Origin: Ornithinibacillus sp047228935
GTDB lineage: Bacteria > Bacillota > Bacilli > Bacillales > Amphibacillaceae
Assembly: GCF_047228935.1 (NCBI RefSeq)
Contig: NZ_JBFEGG010000002.1
Span: forward strand, 248,001 to 312,000
Reading direction: 5' to 3'
Length of the DNA stretch: 64,000 bases
Positions 24,768 to 33,896 of the stretch are shown here, in pieces; the first letter of the stretch is position 1, and every line of letters begins with the position of its first letter. The notes below the pieces were generated by a model. The model made no database searches. It saw nothing but the letters and a program-made list of their open reading frames with translations, and was not told the DNA's origin. The position numbers were made by a program, and so were the translations under genes.

Positions 24768-25039
24768 TCCTCTCATTACTTCTATTCCTCAAAACTTTAC
24801 AGGACCACTACGACAAAATCCGATGTCGGTTCTTATCGATTTATAAGAATTATTGTAATGTTTCGACATTTCGCAGGAATTTTGTTTTACTATGTGGAAT
24901 ATGTACTCCCAAGGCAAGAAGCGTGTTAGTTTGTGATCTGTCAGAAGTGATAATTATATTCTTCAAGTAATATCTATTAAAAATTAATAATATGCTACTT
25001 AAAAGGTCTAGAAACTTACAACTAAAGGAGGTTCTTTAC
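24768..25039 (+). other. Upstream region of the oligopeptide transporter operon
   Basis: This ~270-base stretch has no credible ORF. It must hold the operon promoter. TTCGACA at 24862-24868 is a perfect reverse-complement match to the Spo0A-box core TGTCGAA, but a 7-base match in this much sequence is weak evidence. No T-box, riboswitch or clear CodY site was found by eye. Confidence 0.4.
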
Positions 25040-26056
25040 GTGTCAGAAGTAGTACTAAAAATTGAAGACCTACACACTCATTTCTTTACCGAGCGAGGAG
25101 AGATTCCTGCAGTGGATGGCGTAAGTATTACAGTACATAAAGGAGAAGTAGTCGGCATAGTTGGTGAGTCCGGCTGCGGAAAGAGTGTTACCTCCTTATC
25201 CATTATGCAGTTAGTACCGAGTCCACCCGGTAAAATTGTCGGCGGGTCCATTCATTTTAAAGGAGAAAATCTTCTAACAGCTTCGAAAAGAAGGATACGC
25301 GATATTCGCGGAAATGAGATATCTATGATTTTTCAAGAGCCAATGACTTCATTAGACCCACTTTTCACCATCGGAAACCAGATACGTGAGGCTATTCAAA
25401 TCCATCAAAAGGTTTCCAAACAAGAAGCTACTAAAAAATCGATTGATATGTTGAAGCTAGTTGGAATACCACGTGCAGAAGAAGTAATGAATGAATACCC
25501 CCACCAATTATCCGGTGGAATGAGGCAACGAGTTATGATTGCTATAGCAATGGCTTGTAACCCAGAGATATTAATTGCGGATGAGCCCACCACTGCACTT
25601 GATGTAACCATACAAGCTCAAATACTAGACCTCATGAAACAATTAAATAAAGAAAAAGATACTGCCATTTTAATGATCACGCACGACCTAGGAGTAGTAG
25701 CCGAAATATGCGACCGAGTAATCGTTATGTATGCTGGTCAAGTAGTAGAAGAAGGAACCACACGAGAGATTTTAAAAGACCCAACACATCCCTATACAAA
25801 AGGACTAATCCGCTCCATTCCAAAACTCCATGAAAAAAACCAAAAACTATACTCGATACCCGGTACGGTTCCAAAACCCCAAATGGGTATGAATGGCTGT
25901 AGGTTCAAAGACCGTTGTGAATTTGCCTTTGATCGCTGCTTTACAGAAACTCCTGAACTAATTTCCTTAAATCACAATCGCTATAGTCGCTGCTTTTTAT
26001 TAGACGATTCAGAAAGGACGGTAGCTAGCGATGCAGAGTCCAATATTGGAAGTTAA
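25040..26056 (+). CDS. Oligopeptide/dipeptide ABC transporter ATPase (OppD/DppD type)
   Basis: The 338-residue protein has Walker A GESGCGKS, signature LSGGMRQR, Walker B ILIADEPTTALD and H-loop ITHD. The C-terminal oligopeptide-transporter extension has four cysteines (NGCRFKDRCEFAFDRC, then RCFLL), the pattern associated with an Fe-S cluster in this family. GTG at 25040 is the start, nine bases after AAAGGAGG; the frame's earlier ATG has no ribosome site. It is the first gene of a five-gene importer operon and overlaps the second ATPase gene by 26 bases. Confidence 0.92.
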   Translation: MSEVVLKIEDLHTHFFTERGEIPAVDGVSITVHKGEVVGIVGESGCGKSVTSLSIMQLVPSPPGKIVGGSIHFKGENLLTASKRRIRDIRGNEISMIFQEPMTSLDPLFTIGNQIREAIQIHQKVSKQEATKKSIDMLKLVGIPRAEEVMNEYPHQLSGGMRQRVMIAIAMACNPEILIADEPTTALDVTIQAQILDLMKQLNKEKDTAILMITHDLGVVAEICDRVIVMYAGQVVEEGTTREILKDPTHPYTKGLIRSIPKLHEKNQKLYSIPGTVPKPQMGMNGCRFKDRCEFAFDRCFTETPELISLNHNRYSRCFLLDDSERTVASDAESNIGS

Positions 26057-27008
26057 TCATTTAAAAAAATACTTTGACATTCGTGGGGGTGTTTTCGGAA
26101 AGAAAATCGGGGAAGTAAAGGCAGTGGATGATGTTTCATTTTCTGTGAATCCAGGAGAAATATTAGGAATTGTTGGGGAGTCTGGGTGTGGGAAGTCCAC
26201 TACAGGTAAGAGTATTCTCCGTTTAATAGAGCCTACTGAAGGCGAAGTAAAGTTTGAAGGACAAGACCTTACCACATTAGGTGCTGAAGCGATGAGAAGA
26301 CTGCGACGCGATATGCAAATGATTTTCCAAGATCCATATGCTTCCTTAAATCCGAGACATACCGTAGAGAAAATCATTGGGGAGCCACTTCTTATCCATG
26401 GCATGAGCAAAATGGAACGTAAATCGAGAGTTAAGGAACTGCTTGAGGTTGTTGGCCTAAGTAGTTATCACGCATCCCGCTATCCACACCAATTTAGTGG
26501 TGGTCAGAGACAACGGATTGGGATAGCTAGGGCTTTAGCGAATAATCCAAAACTCATAATTTGTGACGAGCCTGTATCCGCGCTTGATGTTTCCGTACAA
26601 TCGCAAATTTTAAACTTAATGGAAAGCTTGCGAGATCAATTTAATTTAACTTATGTGTTCATTGCACATGATTTAAGTGTTGTAAAACATATCAGTGACC
26701 GGGTTGGCGTTATGTATTTAGGTAGATTAGTAGAGCTCACTGAAAAAGATAAACTTTATGATGATCCAAAGCATCCATATACAAAGGCTCTTCTATCTGC
26801 GGTACCAGTACCAGATCCTGATGTAGAGAAAGAAAGAATTATTTTAGAAGGTGATGTTCCAAGTCCATCTAAACCACCATCCGGTTGTGCTTTCCATACA
26901 AGATGCCCAATGGCGATGGACATTTGTAAACAAGTAAGACCAGAAGTTGAAGAAGTTGAGGTTAATCATTTTGTTGCCTGTCACCTATACAGTGAGACAG
27001 CGCAATAA
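26031..27008 (+). CDS. Oligopeptide/dipeptide ABC transporter ATPase (OppF/DppF type)
   Basis: The 325-residue protein is the partner ATPase: Walker A GESGCGKS, signature FSGGQRQRIG, Walker B LIICDEPVSALD, H-loop IAHD, and a C-terminal Cys-containing tail (GCAFHTRCPMAMDICKQ, then CHLY). The GGVFGKK insertion near the N-terminus is typical of OppF/DppF. It starts inside the end of the first ATPase gene in another frame. The pair powers uptake of peptides through the two permeases encoded downstream. Confidence 0.92.
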   Translation: MQSPILEVNHLKKYFDIRGGVFGKKIGEVKAVDDVSFSVNPGEILGIVGESGCGKSTTGKSILRLIEPTEGEVKFEGQDLTTLGAEAMRRLRRDMQMIFQDPYASLNPRHTVEKIIGEPLLIHGMSKMERKSRVKELLEVVGLSSYHASRYPHQFSGGQRQRIGIARALANNPKLIICDEPVSALDVSVQSQILNLMESLRDQFNLTYVFIAHDLSVVKHISDRVGVMYLGRLVELTEKDKLYDDPKHPYTKALLSAVPVPDPDVEKERIILEGDVPSPSKPPSGCAFHTRCPMAMDICKQVRPEVEEVEVNHFVACHLYSETAQ

Positions 27009-27046
27009 AATATAACAATATTTAATAATTCATTAGGGGGATTTGT

Positions 27047-28732
27047 ATGAAACTTAAGAATTCAATTTTCATGATGCTACTTCTAGTATTGCTGTTATTT
27101 TTAGCAGCATGTGGTGATGACAATGAAACAGGAGGTACAGAAAATCCTGCTGACCCTGATTCTACTGAAACAGACGGCTCTGGAACAGATGATCCAGTTG
27201 ATGAAGCAAGTGGAGATGACCAAGTATTAATTTTTGCTCGTGGCGGCGACTCTGAAAGTCTGGATCCAGGTAGCACGACAGATGGGGAGTCATCAAGAAT
27301 AACAAAGCAAGTTTTAGAAAGCCTACTTAGTTTTGATAAGGAATCTTTTGAAGTAGTACCCTCTCTCGCTCGTGATTGGGAAGTTTCGGAAGACGGGCTA
27401 ACATATACCTTCTATTTAGAGGAAGGGGTCACATTCCATGACGGCTCTGAATTCAATGCGGAGGCAGTAAAAATTAACTTTGAACGTTGGGCAGATCCAA
27501 GCCATGAATATGCATTTAGTGATGATGGCTATGTTTATTCCATGTATGGAACCATGTTTGGCGGATATAAAGGTGATGAAGGACACGTTATAAAAGAAAT
27601 CAATGTTGTGAACGACCACGAGATTCAATTTGTATTAAATCGTCCACTAGGATTCTTCCTACAAAACATGGCGATGACCTATTTTGCTATTACATCTCCT
27701 AAAGCATTGGAGGAGTTTGGGCCAGCCATTAATGAAAACCCTGTAGGAACAGGTCCATTCAAATTTGTTAGCTGGAGTAAGGATGACTCGATTGTTTTGG
27801 AGAAATTCGAAGATTACCGTGTAGAAGGACAACCGAAATTAGACCGAGTAGTATTTACCGTTATTCCAGATAATGCCGCTCGATTAATTGCACTACGTTC
27901 TGGTGAGATTGACATTATGGATGGATTAAATCCAGACGATGCTGCTGGCGTGGAATCTGATGAAAATCTAGTTCTATATGAACGTGCAGAAAACAACTTC
28001 GGATATGTAGGATTTAACGTCCAAAAAGAACCCTTTACGAATAAAACATTACGACAGGCAATTAGCCATGCTATCGACCGCCAAGCAATCGCGGATGCAC
28101 TGTATGCAGGCTATGCGGTACCAGCTAAAAACCCACTACCTCCAAGCTATATGGGGTATAACGATGAAGTAGAAGGTTATGAGTATGATGTTGAAAAAGC
28201 GAAGGAACTATTAGCAGAGGCAGGCTATGCTGATGGTTTGGAAATCGAACTTTGGACGATGCCAGTTGCAAGACCTTACATGCCAGATCCAGAAACTGTT
28301 GCCGTTATTATCCAAAGCAACTTAGCAGACATTGGAATTACAGCAAACATTGTCCGTGAAGAATGGGCACCATATTTAGAGAAAACGATGAACGGGGAAC
28401 ATCAAATGTATATGCTAGGTTGGTCTGGAACAAATGGTGACCCTGATTATTTCTTAAGTAGTTTACTTCACGGTAGTAATGTCGGAACAAGTAACCGTGA
28501 ATTCTATGCTAATCCAGAAGTTGACACACTACTTGACCAAGCGAAAGTGGCTGTTGACCAAGAGGAACGCGCAGAACTTTACAAACAAGCACAAGCACTT
28601 ATTTTGGATGATGCACCAATGGTTCCACTGGTTCACTCTAGACCAGTATTAGCTACTTCATCTGCCGTTAAAAACTATGTGCCACACCCATCAACAAGCG
28701 AATCATTAGCAGAAGTAGAAATTGAGAATTAA
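27047..28732 (+). CDS. Peptide-binding lipoprotein (SBP family 5)
   Basis: The 561-residue protein begins with a lipoprotein signal (LLLFLAAC, lipid-modified Cys22), then an acidic Thr/Asp/Gly linker, then a family 5 extracellular solute-binding domain (VLESLLSFDKESFEV, PSLARDWEVSEDGLTY, TFYLEEGVTFHDG, GTGPFKF). It captures oligopeptides or similar solutes outside the membrane for the ABC importer. It stands 38 bases after the second ATPase gene. A hairpin after it may raise its level relative to the permeases. Confidence 0.92.
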   Translation: MKLKNSIFMMLLLVLLLFLAACGDDNETGGTENPADPDSTETDGSGTDDPVDEASGDDQVLIFARGGDSESLDPGSTTDGESSRITKQVLESLLSFDKESFEVVPSLARDWEVSEDGLTYTFYLEEGVTFHDGSEFNAEAVKINFERWADPSHEYAFSDDGYVYSMYGTMFGGYKGDEGHVIKEINVVNDHEIQFVLNRPLGFFLQNMAMTYFAITSPKALEEFGPAINENPVGTGPFKFVSWSKDDSIVLEKFEDYRVEGQPKLDRVVFTVIPDNAARLIALRSGEIDIMDGLNPDDAAGVESDENLVLYERAENNFGYVGFNVQKEPFTNKTLRQAISHAIDRQAIADALYAGYAVPAKNPLPPSYMGYNDEVEGYEYDVEKAKELLAEAGYADGLEIELWTMPVARPYMPDPETVAVIIQSNLADIGITANIVREEWAPYLEKTMNGEHQMYMLGWSGTNGDPDYFLSSLLHGSNVGTSNREFYANPEVDTLLDQAKVAVDQEERAELYKQAQALILDDAPMVPLVHSRPVLATSSAVKNYVPHPSTSESLAEVEIEN

Positions 28733-28747
28733 TACAACAAGGGATAT

Positions 28748-28778
28748 AGGGTAGTAGTCATTTCTACTACCCTTCTCT
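28748..28778 (+). terminator. Partial terminator after the binding-protein gene
   Basis: AGGGTAGTAG and CTACTACCCT pair with a short loop and a weak T-rich tail. Placed within the operon, it probably attenuates read-through, so the binding protein is made in excess. Confidence 0.6.
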
Positions 28779-28820
28779 ATTACTAGATTCGGAGTTCCCG
28801 AGAAGATCTGAGGTGAAATA

Positions 28821-29822
28821 ATGCTCTCCTATACATTCCGTCGACTATTAATGCTCATCCCCGTCCTAATTGGAATGACATTAATTACATTCTCTATCGT
28901 TCATTTAATACCAGGTAACCCAGCTCAAGTAATCTTAGGAGAAACGGCTAGCGAGACAGCAATTAAAGACTTAGAAGAAAGTATGGGCCTTAACGAACCA
29001 TACGTGACCCAGTATACGATATATGTGACAGATCTACTTCAAGGAGATTTAGGCACTTCATTAAAGACCAAAACACCAATATCAAAAGAAATTTGGCCAT
29101 ATATTGCAGCTACTTTTGAATTAACACTCTTCGCTATGTTGTTCGCAATCATTATTGGAGTTAATGCTGGGATATTAAGTGCATGGAAACAAAATTCATG
29201 GTTTGACTTTCTTGCCATGTTTATTGCTTTAATCGGTGTATCCATACCAGTATTTTGGCTAGCGCTTATGGAACAGTGGATTTTTTCCCAGGAATTAGGC
29301 TGGTTCCCTTCCAGCGGAAGACAGGATAGCCGAGACCCAATGGAGCCTATTACATACTTTTATGTGTTGGATTCCATTTTACATGGTGATTTTTCAAGAA
29401 CTATTACGATACTAAAGCATTTAGTTTTACCTAGTATTGCGCTAGGAACTATTCCAATGGCCATTATCGCAAGAATGACCCGCTCCAGCATGTTAGAGGT
29501 CATGAAATCAGATTACATTCGAACAGTACGAGCAAAGGGCTCTGGTCAGTTCTTAATTATTTATAAACACGCGTTAAAGAATGCGTTAATTCCTGTATTA
29601 ACCGTCATCGGACTTCAAACTGGTGTGTTATTAGGTGGAGCTATCTTAACGGAGACAATATTTAGTTGGCCAGGCATTGGTAGATACATTTATGAAGCCA
29701 TTACATATCGAGACTACCCAGTTATACAGTCTGGTATATTAATTATCGCATTTATTTTCGTCATCATTAATCTGGTTGTAGACCTTCTCTATAAATTCAT
29801 TGATCCAAGGATTAATTACTAA
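28821..29822 (+). CDS. Peptide ABC transporter permease (OppB/DppB type)
   Basis: The 333-residue protein starts with the characteristic LRRL-like sequence (MLSYTFRRLLMLIPVLIGMT) and has six membrane segments. The EAA loop is RAKGSGQFLIIYKHALKNAL, which contacts the ATPases. The C-terminal ETIFSWPGIGRYIYEAI is strongly conserved in the family. The start follows a GATCTGAGGTG ribosome site. Confidence 0.92.
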   Translation: MLSYTFRRLLMLIPVLIGMTLITFSIVHLIPGNPAQVILGETASETAIKDLEESMGLNEPYVTQYTIYVTDLLQGDLGTSLKTKTPISKEIWPYIAATFELTLFAMLFAIIIGVNAGILSAWKQNSWFDFLAMFIALIGVSIPVFWLALMEQWIFSQELGWFPSSGRQDSRDPMEPITYFYVLDSILHGDFSRTITILKHLVLPSIALGTIPMAIIARMTRSSMLEVMKSDYIRTVRAKGSGQFLIIYKHALKNALIPVLTVIGLQTGVLLGGAILTETIFSWPGIGRYIYEAITYRDYPVIQSGILIIAFIFVIINLVVDLLYKFIDPRINY

Positions 29823-29834
29823 GGGGGGCAGGTC

Positions 29835-30764
29835 ATGAAATTAAAAGATGAAAAACTAAATTCCAAACAAAATGACAGTAATCAGGTAGATAATAGGCAA
29901 CCAGAGCAAGAGGATATGGAAGCTGTATCTCCATGGAAAGACTCATTAAGGCAACTGAGGAAAAATCGGTTTGCTATAGCTGGAATGGTCATTATCGTGT
30001 TCTTTATTTTAATCGCGATATTTGCACCACTTATTACATCATACCCATATGATAAAATCGACCCAGTTAATCGCCTTCAGCCACCTTCTGGGGAGCATTG
30101 GTTCGGTACTGACGATGTTGGAAGGGATATTTTTTCTAGAATTGCTTATGGAGCAAGGATATCCTTAATGGTTGGGTTCTTTGCTGTAACTGGCGCCCTT
30201 TTATTCGGTACTATACTGGGCATTATTGCAGGCTATTTCGGTAGATGGATTGATATGTTCATTTCACGTATCTTTGATATTTTGCTTGCTTTCCCTAGCA
30301 TTCTACTAGCTATTGCGATTGTAGCTATTCTAGGAGCATCCCTTCAAAATGCGTTAATCGCCATCGCGATTGTTAATATTCCAATATTCGGTAGATTGAT
30401 TCGTTCCAAGGTTATTAGTTTAAGAGAAGAGGAATTCATTATGGCAGCGAGGGCGCAAGGGATGAAGAATGGTAGAATTATTTTCCATCACATTCTTCCA
30501 AATAGCGTCGCTCCGATAATTGTTCAAGCAACATTAAGCTTCGGTACCGCAATTCTCGAAGCAGCTGCACTTGGCTTTTTAGGTCTTGGTGCACAACCTC
30601 CTAGGCCAGAATGGGGTGCAATGCTAGCAGGCGCAAGGGACTTTATCCAATTAGCACCTTGGACATTAATTTTCCCTGGAGTGTCCATTATGTTAGTAGT
30701 ATTAGGCTTCAACCTAGTTGGGGATGGGTTACGGGATGCACTTGACCCTAAAATGAAGAATTAA
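29835..30764 (+). CDS. Peptide ABC transporter permease (OppC/DppC type)
   Basis: The 309-residue protein has a ~45-residue polar N-terminus, then DppC-type membrane segments, the EHWFGTDDVGRDIFSRIAYG motif between helices 1 and 2, the EAA loop (MAARAQGMKNGRIIFHHILP) and a conserved C-terminus. It is the last gene of the operon, 12 bases after the first permease, and is followed by a strong terminator. Confidence 0.92.
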   Translation: MKLKDEKLNSKQNDSNQVDNRQPEQEDMEAVSPWKDSLRQLRKNRFAIAGMVIIVFFILIAIFAPLITSYPYDKIDPVNRLQPPSGEHWFGTDDVGRDIFSRIAYGARISLMVGFFAVTGALLFGTILGIIAGYFGRWIDMFISRIFDILLAFPSILLAIAIVAILGASLQNALIAIAIVNIPIFGRLIRSKVISLREEEFIMAARAQGMKNGRIIFHHILPNSVAPIIVQATLSFGTAILEAAALGFLGLGAQPPRPEWGAMLAGARDFIQLAPWTLIFPGVSIMLVVLGFNLVGDGLRDALDPKMKN

Positions 30765-30770
30765 AGTTCA

Positions 30771-30816
30771 AAAAGGGATTAGCACCTAATTTTTTCAGGC
30801 TAATCCCTTTTTCTAT
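30771..30816 (+). terminator. Terminator of the peptide importer operon
   Basis: AAAAGGGATTAGC and GCTAATCCCTTTT form a 13-bp stem with a T run. Confidence 0.9.
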
Positions 30817-30874
30817 TAATTATTAATATATTTCTCAAACACGTCACTGAAGTCTTTTTTATAATACTGTTAAA

Positions 30875-31366
30875 TTAATTAATAGCATTTTTTTGTTTAG
30901 ATAATCGTTTCTTAGCAGTTCTTATATCTGGCGTGATTAATCGGTGTTTTTTCGCTTTAGCCAAACCAAACAACGGCATATTGCCATACACTGTTTCATA
31001 ATTGCCTTTTGGAACGGAATAGGTTTCATGATATATTCCTACCGTTTCACTATCTCCGATTTTTTTATTAAATTCCCTCCATGCCTTTAAATGTTTAGCA
31101 CCTCTTGCATAAGCGAGTAATTCATCCGTTGACTTCCAATACGAGATCATAATCGTTGTTCTGAGTCCAAAGAAGCTCTCCAATGACAGAAATCCTAACT
31201 CCTCTTTATTTTCATATAATTCCCGAATCATCCCTGGCATAGCTGTAAAAACAGGGAACCATTTATGAACTTTCCACCGTTTATTAACCCTCATACCAAT
31301 AATAAATACCACTACCTCTTCATCGTTGTCTGTCGTATACCTGCCCGGATATACTTTCTGCCCCAT
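30875..31366 (-). CDS. DUF4188 family (monooxygenase-like) protein
   Basis: The 163-residue protein matches the DUF4188 pattern: VVVFIIGMRVNKRWKVHKWF, PGMIRELYENKEELGFLS and ISYWKSTDELLAYARG, with a conserved His-rich YHETY. The fold is a ferredoxin-like alpha/beta barrel related to heme-degrading or phenylacetaldoxime-type enzymes; activity in Bacilli is undefined. It follows the padR gene by 12 bases and is presumably under its control. Confidence 0.8.
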   Translation of the reverse strand: MGQKVYPGRYTTDNDEEVVVFIIGMRVNKRWKVHKWFPVFTAMPGMIRELYENKEELGFLSLESFFGLRTTIMISYWKSTDELLAYARGAKHLKAWREFNKKIGDSETVGIYHETYSVPKGNYETVYGNMPLFGLAKAKKHRLITPDIRTAKKRLSKQKNAIN

Positions 31367-31378
31367 ATGAAATCCTCC

Positions 31379-31921
31379 TTAATTTAATTTTTCGATTGTA
31401 GCATGACACCACTCAATCTCTGCTTTGGTAATTCTTTTTCCATAATCTAGTGTAAATAGCCAGTACTTTGCATCAGCCTTATCTATCGAATGGATTTGAA
31501 TTAATTGTTCAATTTCTTCATACGTACGAAGTCGTTCCTGTAATATCTTTTGGTAATGTGATATAAATTCAATGGTTTCCGCTTTATTCTGATGTCTACT
31601 GAAAAATAGCTTAAGGAGTACTTCATTTTTTGCTACTGGTATAGTTTCTAATGGTGAGGAAAGCCAGTTACGAAGTTCCTCCTCTCCTTTTGTTGTAAGA
31701 TAGTACTCTTTAATATCTGGTTTACCATCTTGAGTTGTATCCTGAACGGTTGCCAGTCCCTCCTCCACTATTTGCTTTAGCGTTGGATAAATTTGTCCGT
31801 AGCTTATTTTCCAGAAATGGTTCAAACTCGTGTCCATCATTTGCTTCATTTGATATCCGGTTCTACAGCTTGTTGTTAATAAACCTAATATCGCGTATTT
31901 TGTATGATTTGTTTTTGCCAT
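31379..31921 (-). CDS. PadR family transcriptional regulator
   Basis: The 180-residue protein has a PadR winged helix-turn-helix at 5-85 (TKYAILGLLTTSCRTGYQMK, FWKISYGQIYPTLKQ, EYYLTTKGEEEL) and a Vir_act_alpha_C-type helical C-terminal domain, the long PadR type. PadR proteins sense phenolics or drugs and repress adjacent genes. Inverted repeats just before the start suggest autoregulation together with the DUF4188 gene. Confidence 0.9.
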   Translation of the reverse strand: MAKTNHTKYAILGLLTTSCRTGYQMKQMMDTSLNHFWKISYGQIYPTLKQIVEEGLATVQDTTQDGKPDIKEYYLTTKGEEELRNWLSSPLETIPVAKNEVLLKLFFSRHQNKAETIEFISHYQKILQERLRTYEEIEQLIQIHSIDKADAKYWLFTLDYGKRITKAEIEWCHATIEKLN

Positions 31922-31937
31922 ATTTACACCTATCTTC

Positions 31938-31965
31938 TTGATATATATCTTTATGATATATATAA
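31938..31965 (-). promoter_or_regulatory. Candidate PadR operator
   Basis: TTGATATATATC, TTTAT and GATATATATAA form a near-perfect inverted repeat starting 17 bases before the padR start codon. AT-rich sequence makes chance palindromes common, so confidence is moderate. Confidence 0.45.
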
Positions 31966-32092
31966 TAATATAACTTTTAAAAAATTACAACTTATTTTTA
32001 TTTATTAATTACCACCCTTTTACCATTTACTTTTCGACCAATTGATTGTATATTACTTAGGGACACGAAATATCAGGAAAGGCGACACTTCT

Positions 32093-33340
32093 ATGGCGAT
32101 ATTCCTTAAAGAATGGTCTGAACAGCTAAAGACCTACAATCAAAATATTAAACTAGCAATATGGGCCAATATCTTTTCCCAAATTGGGATGGGTATGTTT
32201 ATGGTCATTTATAATATTTATATTCAAGAGCTTGGGCTGAAGCATGATGTTAATGGTCAAGTTATCGCGTTAACCGCTTTAGCTACTGCTATTATTCTAG
32301 TACCTGCTGGGATCATGAGTGATAAGCTAGGTAGAAAGCGCGTTATGTTATTCGGGGTGCTTTTGTCCGGAATTATTCTTGTTTTACGTAGTATTGTAGA
32401 AATGCAGTCACTCTTATTAATAACTGGATTTGCAACAGGAATTTTTACTGCATTCCTTCAAGTTTCCTCTATTCCCTGGCTTGCAGAAAACTCTAATCCA
32501 AAGCAGCGTGTACATCTATTTAGCCTCCATTCAGCGATTATGACCGCCGCTAATGTGGTTGGTAGTTTGCTAGGTGGTACATTAACTGACTTTTTCACAT
32601 TGTTTACGACAGATTTAAGTGCTATTCGATACACATTGATTATCGGAAGTATCTTTTATTTAGTCGCTTTCTTCCCTATTCTAAAAATGGTAGAGAAGAA
32701 GAAAGTAAAAGTAAAAAAAGAGGATAGGCTTCCGTTTCGGGAGTTTGTAAAGGTTAATAAAGTTGGATTTAAAATTATTGCTTTATTTGCTGTTGCACAA
32801 CTATTAATCGGTTTTGGTAGTGGACTTGTTATTCCTTACTTAAATTTATACTTCGCAGATCGATTTGCGGCTTCTAACTCGATGATCGGACTAATTATCT
32901 CGTTAGGTCAGGCCGCTACAGCGGTGGCGATGTTTATTGGACCGGTAGTTGTGAAGAAGGTCGGTGAGGTAAGAGCAGTTGTATATTTACAACTTTCCTC
33001 CCTTCCATTCTTATTGCTTACGGCTTATACAGAAAACTTACTTTTAGCGAGTCTCGGGTTCTTATTCAGGCAAGCATTGATGAATGCGGGGAATCCAATT
33101 CAAGCATCACTTATGATGTCTAAAGTGGATGACTCCATGAAAGGGTTAGCAAACTCCATTAACCAAATGGTCTTCCAGCTCGGATGGGCGTTTATGGGTC
33201 CAGTATCGACATCGATTGTCGTGATGTATGGCGACTATTGGGGCTATGCACATGTTTTCACGATTACAGCAGGATTATATTTAATCGGATCATTATATTT
33301 CTTGATTGTATTCCGGAAAATCAAATCTACAGAAGAGTAA
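32093..33340 (+). CDS. Major facilitator superfamily transporter
   Basis: The 415-residue protein has 12 predicted membrane segments and the MFS loop motif between helices 2 and 3 (GIMSDKLGRKRVMLFG). A central charged loop (KMVEKKKVKVKKEDR) divides the two halves. It is probably a drug or metabolite efflux protein; the substrate is not readable. The ATG at 32093 follows AGGAAAGG; the earlier ATG at 32042 adds 17 polar residues without a ribosome site. It is divergent from the padR gene, so PadR might also affect it. Confidence 0.88.
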   Translation: MAIFLKEWSEQLKTYNQNIKLAIWANIFSQIGMGMFMVIYNIYIQELGLKHDVNGQVIALTALATAIILVPAGIMSDKLGRKRVMLFGVLLSGIILVLRSIVEMQSLLLITGFATGIFTAFLQVSSIPWLAENSNPKQRVHLFSLHSAIMTAANVVGSLLGGTLTDFFTLFTTDLSAIRYTLIIGSIFYLVAFFPILKMVEKKKVKVKKEDRLPFREFVKVNKVGFKIIALFAVAQLLIGFGSGLVIPYLNLYFADRFAASNSMIGLIISLGQAATAVAMFIGPVVVKKVGEVRAVVYLQLSSLPFLLLTAYTENLLLASLGFLFRQALMNAGNPIQASLMMSKVDDSMKGLANSINQMVFQLGWAFMGPVSTSIVVMYGDYWGYAHVFTITAGLYLIGSLYFLIVFRKIKSTEE

Positions 33341-33341
33341 A

Positions 33342-33377
33342 AAGGAATGTCCTCATCTTAAGGACATTCCTTTTTTA
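33342..33377 (+). terminator. Terminator between convergent genes
   Basis: AAGGAATGTCC and GGACATTCCTT form an 11-bp stem followed by TTTTT, right after the MFS gene. Confidence 0.9.
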
Positions 33378-33653
33378 TAGTTTAATAGTTATTTGGGAAC
33401 CTTTTCCCTCTTTTACATCTACTATGGTAATTCCGCGGTAATGTTGCATTTCCTTAATGCTTTTCTTAAGTAGTGGTTTTATTAGTTGTTTTTGCATTGG
33501 AGGATATATATTCGGTAGCGTGTCTGTATTTTGTGTAATCTGTTTCCATACTAAGTTGGAACAAATAATAGATGTAGTGCAATGTAGTACAAAATAAGGT
33601 ACAGGAATGGTAATTCTAAAAGACTTTTCCGTTTTTAACCTAATCTTTATCAT
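33375..33653 (-). CDS. Small SHOCT-like domain protein, second of a pair
   Basis: The 92-residue protein begins KIRLKTEKSFRITIPVP and ends with GITIVDVKEGKGSQITIKL. This beta-alpha-beta pattern is the same as in the protein encoded just upstream, and resembles the SHOCT-like C-terminal domain found after DUF2089 or in YvlB/LiaX-type proteins. Two Cys and a Trp in the middle are unusual. The function is unknown; homologous domains take part in envelope-stress modules. The ATG lies after GGTGAAAAG, ten bases past the upstream stop. Confidence 0.6.
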   Translation of the reverse strand: MIKIRLKTEKSFRITIPVPYFVLHCTTSIICSNLVWKQITQNTDTLPNIYPPMQKQLIKPLLKKSIKEMQHYRGITIVDVKEGKGSQITIKL

Positions 33654-33662
33654 CTTTTCACC

Positions 33663-33896
33663 TTACTCAATAAATACGGCGACTTTATCCCCATCACCGG
33701 AAGTAATATCGATAATCTGCCCTTCAAGCTCTTGGTCAATTGCTTCTAGGATTAAATCGATATCGATATCCTTCACATATTTTTGTGACTCTGGAATATT
33801 AACGGCGATACCATGGCCAGCTTTTAGTAATACTTGAACTAGTCTAATTGGTAAATTAATATTCACATTATCATTTTCTTTAGAATTAATTCGTAT
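33663..33896 (-). CDS. Small SHOCT-like domain protein, first of a pair (unusual start)
   Basis: The first standard start is GTG at 33866, giving 67 residues. However, the frame stays open upstream to TAA at 33912-33914, and the extra codons encode KIRINSKENDNV. This aligns with the KIRLKTEKSFRI start of the adjacent paralogue and completes the first beta strand of the domain. An AAAGAGGG ribosome site at ~33904-33911 suits a start at ATA 33896 (nine bases), not the distant GTG. The end given here therefore assumes a non-standard start; if GTG is used, the gene is 33663-33866. The remainder (INLPIRLVQVLLKAG, then GQIIDITSGDGDKVAVFIE) fits the SHOCT-like fold. Confidence 0.55.
   Translation of the reverse strand: MRINSKENDNVNINLPIRLVQVLLKAGHGIAVNIPESQKYVKDIDIDLILEAIDQELEGQIIDITSGDGDKVAVFIE

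Noticed and set aside
24555..24929. 124-codon ORF overlapping the phosphatidyltransferase gene
   Set aside because: It is in another frame of a real gene and reads through its terminator.
24768..25039. T-box or riboswitch before the peptide importer
   Set aside because: No T-box sequence, specifier loop or terminator/antiterminator pair could be recognised.
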